Origin: Oscarella lobularis
Lineage: Eukaryota > Porifera > Homoscleromorpha > Homosclerophorida > Oscarellidae
Assembly: GCF_947507565.1 (NCBI RefSeq)
Contig: NC_089192.1
Location: 310,001 to 374,000, forward strand
DNA length: 64,000 nucleotides
Reading direction: 5' to 3'
Shown here: piece after piece, positions 13,018 through 23,534 of the stretch
Numbering within the stretch: position 1 is the first letter of the stretch
Layout of the letters: each line of letters opens with the position of its first letter
The notes under the pieces: generated by a model
What the model saw: the letters and a program-made list of their open reading frames with translations, nothing else
Databases searched by the model: none
Told to the model about the DNA's origin: nothing
Position numbers and translations under genes: made by a program

Positions 13018-14039
13018 TCGTTTTCAGAAGAAAACCTGTCGCGCGAAAATCAATAACCCCGGCAACGGCGAATAGTTTCGAGAAACGAGTCGTCGCGCCG
13101 ACGGAAAACCCCGGTGTTCGATGTTTCGCAAGAAAATCGACTCATAATCCAATAAATGACGATGGCGGCGGCGGCGGGGGCGGCGGCGGCGTGGTGTCGG
13201 GCGTACGCGAACTGAATATTCGTCACCAGTGCACCGGCGTCGGCGGAACGTTCTATTTGTTGCGGTATTATAAGCCGCGGCATCCCTGCATTCTCTGTCA
13301 CAAGTGCCGTCAATTGTACGCGCCCTGGGACTTCATCGTACACGCGCACGACGACGACGGGAAGGCGTGCACCAGTCGCAAGTGGCGCTGGTGCGTTCGA
13401 CTGAGCGACGACGACAACGCAGTGGCGGAAAAACGAGCCGCATTCGAACGAGTCAAGAAACGATTCGGACACAAGGAAGTTCCCTCCGCCGCCGCCGTTG
13501 CGGCAACGACGCCCTGCGAAAAAAAATCACTGGACAAACGAGGAAAGCGGCGATTGGTTGATGTTGATTACCTTTCTTATCCAACTTTAGTGGTGAAAAC
13601 AAAATCCATTATTCAAACTTTTTATATATGATTATTTATCTTTTAGAATACCAATGAAGATCTCTGTCGTTTTCTACCCCGTTACGGTCGAACGTACACG
13701 AAAGAATCCTCAGAGATTCCGCAGTCCGGCGAATTGGTTTGCGTTGTGCCGCCGGTTGATGAATACAATGGCCAGCCGTGGATCGGTCAGTGTTTGAAAC
13801 GAAGCGAAGACGGCGGTATTAGCGTGCGTTGGCTGCGCGGCGCCTATACGGTTCCGTGGTCGTTTGATACGCGGAAGAGATTCGGAAGCGGTAGCGTGCC
13901 ACTTGAGTCGGTCGTTGTCTGGGGTTTCACTCTAAGTCACAACGGGCGACTGCATCGGAGAACCGTTGAGATGATTCGACGAGAATTGGAGAATGAGGGC
14001 GGGGAGGAGGGGGAGGGAGAGGGGAAAGAAAAAGACTGA
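12187..14039 (+). CDS. TRIM-like coiled coil + SKI-type SMAD4-binding domain protein
   Basis: Three exons (12187-12556, 12607-13592, 13647-14039) join in frame to give about 582 residues. Residues about 30-170 form a charged coiled coil like the region after the B-box in TRIM proteins, but no RING or B-box precedes it. A disordered stretch follows, with poly-Ser, poly-Asp and poly-Gly and basic patches. Near 13210-13470 a block matches the SMAD4-binding domain of SKI/SnoN: CTGVGGTFYLLRYY, then CILCHKCRQLYAPWDFIVHAH and a Trp-containing WRWCVRL. In SKI this Zn-binding domain holds SMAD4 and represses TGF-beta targets. The SKI DHD/Dachshund domain that normally precedes it is absent. The last exon encodes a compact module (PWIGQCLKR, VRWLRGAY, VVVWGFTL) that I cannot name; it may be a small barrel. 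A role in SMAD binding or transcription is inference. The first ATG could instead be at 12217. Confidence 0.8.
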
Positions 14040-14214
14040 CTAATCAAATTTTTCGTGTCTACTCTCTTTTTTTCGATTACTCTTACCTGTGCTTTGAAGA
14101 ATGTGCCGTTTCTTGGTTCCCCTACGGGAGACCTTACATCAAAAAAAGACAAATTTATTCACACAATATCCAATAATCATGCTGCCTGCAAAAAAAAGAT
14201 ATCAGAGATCGATA

Positions 14215-17200
14215 TCAGACTTCGCTTCCAAATTCGTCTTCTTCGTACGATAGGGTCACATTTCCCCCCTCCTCCTCCTCCTCCTCTTCCTCCCAACTAG
14301 CGCTCCTCTTTGAGTCCGATGACCCCTCTCGAACATCCCTAGCCTGCTGACTCTCGACTACAGCTGCTGTCACTTCACTAGTGACCAGCACGGGACGAGC
14401 AGCTCTTTCGGTAGGTAGAGCGGCTTCTAGACCATCGTCTTCATCCTCGTCATCGTCATCATCATCTTCTACTACCGCCGCGCTTAGGTTAAGCGAAACC
14501 GATTGAACGACGCTCAGGCTAGGAGCTTCAACGATCGTTTTCTCAACGATTTGGACTTTTCGTACAGTCACTACTGTCTCCTTATACCCTTCTATTGGCT
14601 CCTCCTGCGGCTGCGGCGGCGGCTGCGGCGGCGGCGCGCTTTCCTCCTCTACAGTTTCCTCTACTGTGACTGTTTCTTCCACTATCGGTGGCTCCTCTTC
14701 CTCCTGCGGCGGCGGCGCGCTTTCTTCTTTCTCTATCGGGGGCTCACTCTCTTCCTCTACAGTTTCCTCTACTGTGGCTATTTCTTCCACTATCGGTGGC
14801 TCCTCGGCACTGCTTTCCTTAGAATCCTCTTCCTCAGTGGCCTCCGGCTCGTCTTCCTCTACCTCCTCCACTACAGGTGGCTCAGCCAACTTACTATCAT
14901 CATCTTCCGGAGTTTCGTCCCCTTCAATGGCTTTAGGCTCATCCTCTTGCGGTTCAGTCTCTTCTTCTTTTTCCTCCTCCACTTCTGGTGGCTCGGAAAC
15001 TTCAGCTGGCGCGTCCGTAGCCTCCTCCTCTATTTCTTTTTCTTCTACTGCTGTCTCGCCTTCGTCGTTCTCTCCTTCGTCTTTTTCCTCCTGGGGTGCC
15101 GCTGCCTGCTCTATCACCTCTTCTTCTTCTTTCTCAGCAGGTGCCTCCTCTTCCTCATTCACTTCATTCTCTTCTTCAGGCATCTGAGCAGCAGCAGCAG
15201 CTGCGTCTTCATCCCCTCTTTCTTTTTCATCCGTAGACGGCTCCTCCTTCTGTTTCGCCTCCTCTTCTTTAGCCGCCGCCGCCGCCGCCGCCGCGCGTCG
15301 CGATCTCGTTCTCTCGCGTTTCTCCTGCTCAGCAAGCTTCTCAAAACGTTCCTAAAAGACGCGCACGTGTACACAGCCGCGTTTCGCCTCTCGAAAAAAA
15401 ACCAAACCTTCTTTTCCGTCAATTTTTCGATAGTCTTCGGTATATCCGCCGCGATGATGGGAGCCTCGATTTGAAGACTAGCAAATTGAGCGAACAGCGT
15501 CGCATTCAAGTTCAACTTACGCGAAGCCTAGAAATAAAGACTCAAAGACAAAAAAAGAGCAAAAAATCGCGCGACGAAAATTCACCTTTTGAGCATCCTT
15601 TCCCTTCTTCCCTTTCCTACCCTTTCGACCGCCGCCGCCGCCTCTTCCCCTGCCCGATCTAGCCTGCATTCCATCAATACCAACAATCTCCTTCTTCTGC
15701 ATATAGAGCCCGCCGCGCGGAGTATTGATCTGATCTTCCCTGACAAAAGCTAAAAAAATCAAAGAATGCAAATATGATATCCAAAGTAAAGACTATAGAT
15801 ATATATACCAAATACGCGAAGATTGTGTTCTTCGAGAGCGTTCTCTTCATTGGAAACAGACTGAGATTCTAGTGTAGATACTAGCTTCGCAGCCTCTTGT
15901 TCGCTGCTACTGGACATCTCTCCTCCGCTGAAGTTCAACAAATACGTCATCAGAGCGGCGCACGTCATTCTCTCTTCCAAATACGGTTCCCTAGTTCTCT
16001 CAATCTCTTCTCTGAATCACAAAAAATTGATTCTTTTTATTTTATTTATTTATTTATTATACCTGTCTCGTTGCCGTGCTTCTTGCATCGCTTTCTTCTC
16101 CTCTTCGCGTCGCTTCGACTCCTCGTTTCGTTTTGCTCTCTGCTGAGCGCGAATCGCTTCGTGATGCGCGTCCAATTCCTTCTTGCGACTGGCCATAAAT
16201 TCCCTCTTCTTTTTATACAACTCATCGATTTCTGCACCAGTGAAAAAATACTATATAAAAAAATAGAGATTTATAATTCTTCTGACCTTTCTTTATAGCG
16301 TCCTTTTCTGACAACTGTTTCTTATAAATTGCCCAAGCCTCGTCTTGTTTTCCCTTCAGAGCGTCTAACGTCTCCTTGATTTTATCTTCGTCCTTGCGTA
16401 CAGCAGCAATCGATTGAGTAAAACCCTTAGGAGACGCGCGCGTATAAAAAAAACATGTTTTTCTTTTCTCTCCGCGTCTAAAACGTACTTCGCGTTCTTC
16501 TCTCAATTTCGTCTGCCGATCGCGATCGGCGGCGATTTCTGTCTGAGCGTCGTTGTATTCTCTAAAGCGAGTCGATCGTCAAGCGACGGGGCCCCCTTTC
16601 TCCCCGTTTCCCCTTCGCTCACTGAATACTCTTCTTCGATTTCTTTAGCGTGCTTATCTCCGCGACGATGCGTTTCTCTTCGGCGAGCGTGAATTTCTGC
16701 GTGGTCATACGATGCTCGAGTTTACTGCGACGAAAAAGAAAAGGAAAGAACGATCGAGTTTTCTTTCATTGATCGCGCGCACGCGCACGCGGTTCGCTCA
16801 CCGAATTGCTTCGTCGACGCGCGGTTCCGTCTTGTATTGCAATCCGGACAACAATTTCGACGTCGACGCCGTCTTAGAACGAACGAAGAGTCCATTGTCT
16901 TAGCCTCGTGGGTGCCCCGCCCACGCCCCACGCCCCTTTACCTTTTTCTGTATCTTCGCGTTCAGTGCGCTCAGTTCCTGGTCGAGTTTGCGTCGCTTAT
17001 CGACGTCTCCGTCGCGTTTCGTTCGACATTCGCGTAGTTGACCCAGGAGCGTCTCGCGCGACGTCGTTTCGTCGCTCGCCGCTGGTCGAACGGCGGCGAT
17101 GGCGCTCTAAAGGAAAAAAAGGGGGGCCCTCGTTCGTAAAACCACTCGAACTGCCTCGCGACGTTCGTCGCCTACGTGTTCGGCTTCCTTCTGCTTGATC

Positions 17201-17374
17201 TGACGCATGAGATCGTCCATTTCTCGATCGTGCTTGTCGCTCGGACGCGATTTCGGCGCACGACGTCGCTGGGCGCCGCTTGCGTCTACGGGGAAATCGT
17301 CGCGATCGTCGAGACGAGACACTCGACGACGTATTACCTTCTGAAGTCGTTCGGCGAGACGACGAATCGGACAT
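14215..17374 (-). CDS. BFR1-like mRNP coiled-coil protein with acidic tail
   Basis: The first exon (MSDSSSRRTTSE, ATG at 17372-17374) splices across a 51 bp intron to ASGAQRRRAPKS, then a long coiled coil runs to about 16000. Family landmarks follow: KKREFMASRKKELDAHH (about 16170-16220), EPYLEERMTCAALMTYLL (about 15930-15990), a glycine/lysine-rich GRKGRKGKKGK patch (about 15600-15640), and a helix LNATLFAQFASLQIEAP (about 15450-15510). This order is that of the fungal Bfr1 family, polysome-associated mRNP proteins linked to the ER and nuclear segregation. Unlike those, this one carries an extra tail of some 330 residues that is mostly Glu, Pro and Ala, with an imperfect internal repeat of PPIVEE-TVEETVEEES. 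Function in this animal is inferred from the fungal family. It converges on the SKI-like gene with 175 bp between stops. Confidence 0.75.
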
Positions 17375-17532
17375 GATGTGTGTCCTTCACCTGCTCATGC
17401 TCAGTGACGACGCTTTGTCACGTGCGATTTCGCGCACTTTATTCAAACTGAAAAACTCGTTATAGATGAGAAATCAATAGACTAGAGACTTACCGTACAA
17501 AGAACTTCACTTGCACTCGTATACTAAATTAA

Positions 17533-20500
17533 TTAAATTGCTTGTAGTTGAGATTCTAGGGCGCGGATTATTTGACGACGTAGTCTGACGTTTCCGTGCG
17601 ACGTTATTTGAATGCTATTCAATTCCAGCGACACGATTACGTCATTCTACAGAAATAAATAACTCATGTAATCGAGGCTCTAAAGACAAACAAATACCAA
17701 CCAGTATAATTCTGAAACCCTGTTTCGTTTCTTCAATTTCAGCGTGCACGCCTCCCTCCTTAAAATACACATAAATAGATGTCCTATTGATAGCTTCTTA
17801 GGCTACCTTTTCTATGTCCTGCACTAAATTGTCAACAGATACGTTACCAACTAAACGAGGCATGCCTCGACCGCTCCGTTTCCCCAATTCGTGCCGATTG
17901 TCCTTTGAGTATATCGTCGCTTTAAGAGAAGAGGCAAAAACGCCGGGATGAATCTCTCGCGGCACGAGATCGCGAGCCAACTGGGTCGAGGGGAAAATAC
18001 AACTCCCCAGACTTCTTGAGATGATCGTACTTACTTTGGAACTTAGTGACGCTCTGACGTATTGGAATTTCATTGGAAGAGAGCAGACGTGACCGCGCGT
18101 GTACGGCAATAAAGAACCATCCTCCAAATAAAATTATTAATTCTCGAGATTTTGTTTTATTTTCTCACCTGTTCCAAAACTAAATCGATTCTTCGCGGAT
18201 GAAGAAGAGGAGGTCGAAGATAAGCGTCGGGGACGATAGTATGCTTAGGCTAAAGACAGTATTTTTGTATATAAAAAAATGTAGTGATTTGTTGGACGTC
18301 TACTTGAATATCTTTAAGCAGTTTTCGAATTTGTTGAAAATCTAGGCGAGGATCAATTGGAAAGTAAAGACACTAGAAAAAAAGCGTAGAAAATAATCCT
18401 GCCGGTCAACTTCCGGGATAAAACCTGCATAGGCAAAGACTGATTTTGGCCTTGATAAGGTGCAAGGGCTTCGTGATAAGGAAAATTCGGTTCTAAGGGG
18501 GGGAAAAAAGTATAAGGACCATACGATTTTTTTTCTCCTCGTTTCTTGAGACCTGTAAATATAACGGCGTTCTGGCTATTTCCGCCCCAGGCTTCCATGA
18601 AGTGAACGACGTCACCGCAACGAAGCGACGGATGCCCGCAGAAGACGACGCACGGCGTTTTAAAAACCGAATTAAGAGCGCCTATAAAACACAACACTAG
18701 AGAGAGAGAAAAAACAAGAGGGTCGTCATACTGTCGGAAACGCTTTTGAAAAATCGAATACGATTGCTCTTGATTAACTAAATATCAACATCTTGAGACC
18801 AGGAAGTCATTGTTATGTCATGGGACTCGTACATCCGCGTAGGAGAATGGAGGTTCGGGCTGATACATCTTTTCCTGTCTCTGCTTACAAAGCCTAGGGA
18901 ACGCCACTAGAGGGGAAGGGAAAAAAACGCGTGTCCATCATTTCTATACTAACCATTCGCCGAATATATTCGAATAGGCGAGAGACGTTTCGGCTGCAGG
19001 CGAGAGAAAGTATATAGGAACGTTTTGCAATCCCATGCCGTCCATATAAGGCGGAAGGCATTCGAGGAGATCATAGATAACTCCCTAAGGGTCAGGTCAC
19101 TCTAAAGACGGAACTAGATCGAATCGACGATTGCGTACGTACCGCCGGAAAGCACGGCACCAAAACGTTGCCGCCGTTCCGTAGAGTCGTTGCTGAGCAT
19201 TCTAATATATTTTAATATTGATTGATATTGTTGATCTACCTAATGCTGTGCAGAGTTCGCCGACCATTACATCAGGCGAATAGGCTGGGACTTCGGTTAG
19301 GCCGGAGAGAAGGAGAACGTCGCTGTTGCGCATTGGATTGCAATCCAATGGCTATGCGAGAAAATGATGAGGTCCTTATTTATTATTGAGAGTGCGTGTA
19401 CCAGAGGATGAGTGCTGAACTGAGACGACGAAGCCAAGTAGGAAATCTAGATAGAAAATAAAGGACGTTGCTTGAGAAGTGGCCTTTCTTTTTATATGCC
19501 TTGTGATGTGCTGTCTGTATCAGCCAGTTGCAACTTCCGAGACAATAACCAGAACTGAGTGCTATCATCTCAGCGGAGCCGTGAAGATCCTATAAGAGGA
19601 AAAACGCAATAATTAAACATGTGTACATATATACAAAACATACGATCTTTTGAGAATAGCCAATACTGTGGATCTTAGATAGCGAATTCATGACGTCAGT
19701 TTCACTAATCCAGTTTTAATTAAAAAAAGCCAATCTATATATCCACGTCTCTCTTACCTATACAAATGCTTCCACAAATCGACGTGCTGAGCACTCATCA
19801 GCGGAGACGGAAGCATTCTAAATAACTCATTTATTATTAATTATTTCGTTCACACGCGACTAACCCTTTGAAAACGTCGCTTTTCCATTCGTCGGAAACC
19901 GGTTGTTTTGTCACTCTCCCCGCCATGTATATAAGCTCGAGCATCGTCTGTTGACCGAGCTGAATCGTCGGCTCCGTCGCGTACACCTTTCCTTTGAATC
20001 CCAAGTACTATAAACATAGGGAGTTATAGTGATTTTTCCACCACGTGGCCGGCCACGCAAACCTCAGTGATATAAGGCAGCCCCAGCATATTCTGATAAC
20101 ACGTGACTAGAATGGCATCCACTGTCGACAAATTAACGGCATCAAGCTGAAAGAAACAAGGACTTTTTTTCTATTTTTTTAGTTTACACGTGACCTACTT
20201 CACCAATACAGAACTCGAGTTGTCCATCAAGAAAGAACTGACCGTTAACATCTTTTAACTATAAGGGATATATTAGATAGATAAATAATTTATTTTTCTC
20301 ACCTTATCAGATATTTCCTTCGGAAGACTCGATCCCTTCAGTGTTGGAAGATTAGCCAGTCTTCGGCTGAGGAGGAGATATTTGACGTTATCGTCGATTC
20401 GTTTCGCTTGCAAAAGGCTTGCCTTGGGATGAGTGGGATGGGAAGGAAGTGTCGGAGCGACGAAAAGTCGATCGCGCAATCGAGAAGCAGCGTGACGTCT

Positions 20501-20619
20501 TTGAACTTCAAAAGGAAGCACGGTCCGAACGGATGCGATCCCAAGCTCACCTAGAAACGTCGACGACGTCGAGGAAATAGCGAGAAAAGCGACTGGAAAC
20601 TCACTATCTCGCAAGTCAT
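17533..20619 (-). CDS. INTS9: Integrator complex subunit 9
   Basis: INTS9 is the inactive metallo-beta-lactamase/beta-CASP partner of INTS11 in the Integrator complex, which cleaves snRNA 3' ends and promoter-proximal nascent RNA. The ATG at 20617-20619 opens a five-codon exon (MTCEI) spliced to [17 protein letters not shown], matching the start of the family. Further blocks are [20 protein letters not shown] (about 20000-20100), [15 protein letters not shown] (about 19510-19560), [20 protein letters not shown] (about 18590-18660) and [15 protein letters not shown] (about 18450-18500). The metal-binding HxHxDH of active nucleases is not seen, as expected for INTS9. The C-terminal dimerisation domain runs from about 17850 to the TAA at 17533-17535. 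More than ten short introns. It shares a 95 bp divergent promoter with the TRAF gene. Confidence 0.93.
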
Positions 20620-20714
20620 GTTCGCCAGGAAGTAGCTGAGCTAACGCGCGCTGCCAGCACGTTGCTTTTCTTCACGCATCCGTTTTCTTCGGTTTTCTTC
20701 ACGGTTGGCCAGGC

Positions 20715-21923
20715 ATGGAGACTCCCCGCAACCGCAAACGTAAGCGCTTGCAAAGTGTGGATTCCGTCGGAGGGTTCGATGCGGCGTTCGTCGCTCTACC
20801 GGATGAATTGAAGTGTCCGATCTGCGCTGTCGCGCTGAGAGATCCGCAGCAGACAATCTGTGGGCATCGATTTTGTAGCACTTGTCTTGAGCCCCTCCGA
20901 AAAGAGAAAGATTCGTTCGCGTGTCCTGTTTGCCGAGCTGAATTGCAGTCTGCTCAACTTTTTCCCGACAACGCGATCAAGCGTCATGTGATGAGTCTCG
21001 AAGCCAAGTGTAACGCCCACACGTCAGGATGTGAATGGCAAGGGGAGTTGCAACAGCTCGTTGATCATACTGATCACTGCCAATTAGTGCTCTTGTCTTG
21101 CTCCCTCGGCTGTGGAAAAAAAGCTATGCGACGAAATATGGCTAGGCACGTCGAGAAGTGTCCACGAAGAGAAGATGAGTGCCAGTATTGCCATGGGAAG
21201 TTCGAGCACCGACACCAGAAGAAACATAACAGTGATTGTCCACAGTTTCCGATGATGTGCCCGCAAAATTGCGGAGAAAAATTGGTTCGCTGCCAGAAAG
21301 ATGATCACGTGGCTGCCGATGGATCTTGTCCCAACACGTATATGAAATGTCCTTTTGAAGATGCTGGTTGCTCTTTCGTTGCAAAGCGAAAAGACATGGG
21401 TCAGCACACTAAAGAAAATGTTGAGAATCATCTGACCATGTCTCACATGAAAATGAAGGAAATGGAAGAGGCATTGAAAGAAAAGGCGCCTGTTCGTTAC
21501 CTTTGGAAGGTAACCGAGTGGTCTGTCCACGTGAAAAAAGCCCATGATGATATAGGCTACATAATTTTTGGTGAAAAGGTTTACGTATCTGTGCCAGGAT
21601 ACAGAGTTCAGATGATGCTGTATCCTAATAGTTCTGCTAACAATGTAGGAATATATCTGGCCTTAGTGAAGGGAGAATATGATGATTTCATTCAGTGGCC
21701 GTTCAGGCTGAATTATTCATTCTCTGTGATCGATCAGCAACAGAACAGACAAGACAAAACACGCAAAATTGTAGTTGATGAGTACCAAAAAATTGAAGAG
21801 TGCTTCCATTCCCCAGGCGGACGTGGCCTCGGTTTTGCAGATCTCATTAGTCATGAGGAGCTTCAGACGCGTTCATTTGTGAAAAATGACTGTCTCTTTG
21901 TGAAACTTACCGTGTACGTGTAG
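20715..21923 (+). CDS. TRAF-family adaptor / E3 ligase (RING, TRAF zinc fingers, MATH)
   Basis: A single uninterrupted 402-codon frame, unusual here because neighbours are rich in introns. After a basic N terminus, a C3HC4 RING finger spans about residues 34-75 (CPICAVALRDP, CGHRFCSTCL, CPVCRAEL). Cys/His pairs of TRAF-type zinc fingers follow at about 97-245, then a short linker helix and a MATH/TRAF-C domain from about 258 to the end (LWKVTEWS, WPFRLNYSFSVIDQQ, RGLGFADLISHEEL). The long coiled coil of many TRAFs is nearly absent. TRAFs trimerise on receptor tails and ubiquitinate signalling partners upstream of NF-kappaB and JNK. The layout is closest to TRAF4/TRAF6 types, but I do not assign an orthologue. 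The lack of introns may mean retrotransposition. A poly(A) signal follows at 21951. Confidence 0.9.
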   Translation: METPRNRKRKRLQSVDSVGGFDAAFVALPDELKCPICAVALRDPQQTICGHRFCSTCLEPLRKEKDSFACPVCRAELQSAQLFPDNAIKRHVMSLEAKCNAHTSGCEWQGELQQLVDHTDHCQLVLLSCSLGCGKKAMRRNMARHVEKCPRREDECQYCHGKFEHRHQKKHNSDCPQFPMMCPQNCGEKLVRCQKDDHVAADGSCPNTYMKCPFEDAGCSFVAKRKDMGQHTKENVENHLTMSHMKMKEMEEALKEKAPVRYLWKVTEWSVHVKKAHDDIGYIIFGEKVYVSVPGYRVQMMLYPNSSANNVGIYLALVKGEYDDFIQWPFRLNYSFSVIDQQQNRQDKTRKIVVDEYQKIEECFHSPGGRGLGFADLISHEELQTRSFVKNDCLFVKLTVYV

Positions 21924-21950
21924 AATTTTGTTCATTATCATGTCTCGCAG

Positions 21951-21956
21951 AATAAA
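21951..21956 (+). terminator. Polyadenylation signal AATAAA, TRAF gene
   Basis: A canonical AATAAA starts 28 bp after the TRAF stop codon. It implies a very short 3' UTR. Confidence 0.6.
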
Positions 21957-22159
21957 ACGTTTGGCATTGTCATTTCATCCAACGTGCGCTAGAATTCAGG
22001 GAACACGGACCATTGATGTCTCCCTATATTTTCTCTGATGTATGCACGGACCATAGAAGATACATGAGAGTATATATATGAGAGATATCTATGCAGCCAC
22101 GTGTCGCCCTGCGTGTCGCCGTTCGTAGCGTCTAGCGCGCGTTTCGCGAAAATTCCAGA

Positions 22160-22609
22160 ATGAGTTTTCTTGCTCGCGTTCGACTTTCTCTCGTCTCGCG
22201 GCTGTCAACGCAGTGTTTTTACGCAAGTAGAATATTCTCGACCGACGAAAAGCGCGGAGAAGAGCCCTCGTTTGCTGAAATGTTTCGACAGTCGAAATTG
22301 GCTCGTCTCGGCCCTTCTCCGCGAAAAATCGTATCGGGAAAAATTGTTCGGATAATAGGTGACGATATTTTTGTCGACGTCGGCCTCAAATTCTACGCGG
22401 TCGTAAAAAAGCCGAAACAATCTAAAACGTTAGCGTACGCTAATAAAAACCTCCAGAAAGAATTCGCGCCTTTTTTCTCGTCTAGTGAATTCAAGCAAAA
22501 CGATCACGTTAACGTGAAACTTATCGATTTAGAAATGACTGGCCATTTTCTGGGTCATAGTAAACATAGCACGCTACTAGAAGCCGAAGCCGAACTTTTG
22601 ATTAATTAA
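22160..22609 (+). CDS. MRPS28: Mitochondrial ribosomal protein S28 (bS1m)
   Basis: A 149-residue single-exon protein of the small mitoribosomal subunit. The N terminus is rich in Arg, Ser and Leu with no acidic residue for about 28 residues, as expected for a matrix-targeting presequence. The core starts at SFAEMFRQSKLARLGPSP, followed by a single S1/OB-like domain (GKIVRIIGDDIFVDVGLKFYAVVK) and a family end block LIDLEMTGHFLGHSKHSTLLEAEA. Length and these blocks match MRPS28. A loop of about 20 residues rich in Lys and Asn (about residues 92-112) is longer than in vertebrates. The poly(A) signal AATAAA begins on the last base of the stop codon (22609). Confidence 0.88.
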   Translation: MSFLARVRLSLVSRLSTQCFYASRIFSTDEKRGEEPSFAEMFRQSKLARLGPSPRKIVSGKIVRIIGDDIFVDVGLKFYAVVKKPKQSKTLAYANKNLQKEFAPFFSSSEFKQNDHVNVKLIDLEMTGHFLGHSKHSTLLEAEAELLIN

Positions 22610-22614
22610 ATAAA
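22609..22614 (+). terminator. Polyadenylation signal overlapping the MRPS28 stop
   Basis: The sequence TAAATAAA lets the TAA stop (22607-22609) share its last A with AATAAA. If it is used, the 3' UTR would be only about 20 nt. Confidence 0.5.
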
Positions 22615-23534
22615 ACGATAGTATGCATGGGGTGTCTGTGTCGGCCGCGTGGCGGTAGGTCTGCCCCAGCGTATTTAGTCTGATTGTCATTCCAAATCCT
22701 CCCCCCGCCTTCTCCGTACTGATTAGCACAGGCCCAAGGATCTGCACATGCTCGCGGAACGTAAGGTCTGTGCGCGTCACGTGCAAACTCACCACGCCTC
22801 CTCTTGAAGTCCTCTTTACCAATGCGGTGGCGCTTCTAATCGCCGATAACCGTCGGACGATGTTATTATGTTTGCGCTACAAGCCCCTAGAAACCGAACC
22901 GTGCAGAGAGAGCAAAGGGAGCGCGAATCTCGTGCACGTGTCCCGATTACGCCCCCCTAAGGGCTGCCAAGGGGAGTAACAAACGCCATCGATTAGTGAG
23001 CGTGGGTCCGGTGCCACGCTACGCACGCGATTTCTCGAAACTCGTCTTATCTACCGTCGCCGGCGCACGTGCTGGCATTCATATCGTAATCCGGCCTCGG
23101 TTCGTCAAACGTCCGATGTTGAGCCGTTGCGATGGACGCGTTCGTCCTCGACAACGACCCCGTTTCGACCATATACGTACAAAGGGTGTGCTCTCGTGCG
23201 TCTAATTGTCCTGTTTGTGCAGCCTATCCGGCCGGATGTTAGCGTAGGCTCGACTTCCATTGTGGTCTTTCCCATGATGGCGCACGCGTTCGGCTTGCGT
23301 CGGAGTGCCCGATTAGCGCGTCGACCAATGGTCGGCGGTCGCGAAGCGTGCTAAGGTGACGTGCGAACGTTTTAATTTGTCACCGCTAATTACCACCTGC
23401 TGGGTTCGTGCACACGCTGCAGTCGTACGCCCCATTGAAAGCCGCAACAACCCCACCGATCGTCGTCACTTCCCTCGCGCCCGTCGCACGGATCGTGTAC
23501 GAACGACGCTCGCCACCCGCCCACTCTAAGAATC
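22610..23534. other. Upstream region of HEY, no gene recognised
   Basis: 925 bp between MRPS28 and HEY. It is GC-rich and has several open frames on both strands; none resembles a known protein. It should hold the HEY promoter and 5' UTR. One CSL-like site is noted at 23269. A CACGTG-type E-box occurs near 22938. Confidence 0.5.
23269..23276 (-). promoter_or_regulatory. CSL/Su(H)-like site upstream of HEY
   Basis: TTCCCATG, which on the minus strand reads CATGGGAA and fits the Su(H) consensus YRTGRGAA. It lies 259 bp before the HEY ATG. HEY genes are direct Notch targets in bilaterians. The consensus is loose (about one match per 4 kb by chance on two strands), so a single site is weak evidence. 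Confidence 0.3.

Noticed and set aside
14503-15474. Long plus-strand open frame (323 codons), and another at 14666-15187
   Set aside because: Both are antisense to the Glu/Pro-rich BFR1-like tail. Their Leu/Arg- or Ser-rich content is what GAG/GAA codons give when read backwards.
22577-22822. 81-codon minus-strand ORF after MRPS28
   Set aside because: Begins within the HEY upstream region and ends inside the MRPS28 coding sequence on the other strand; no known motif.
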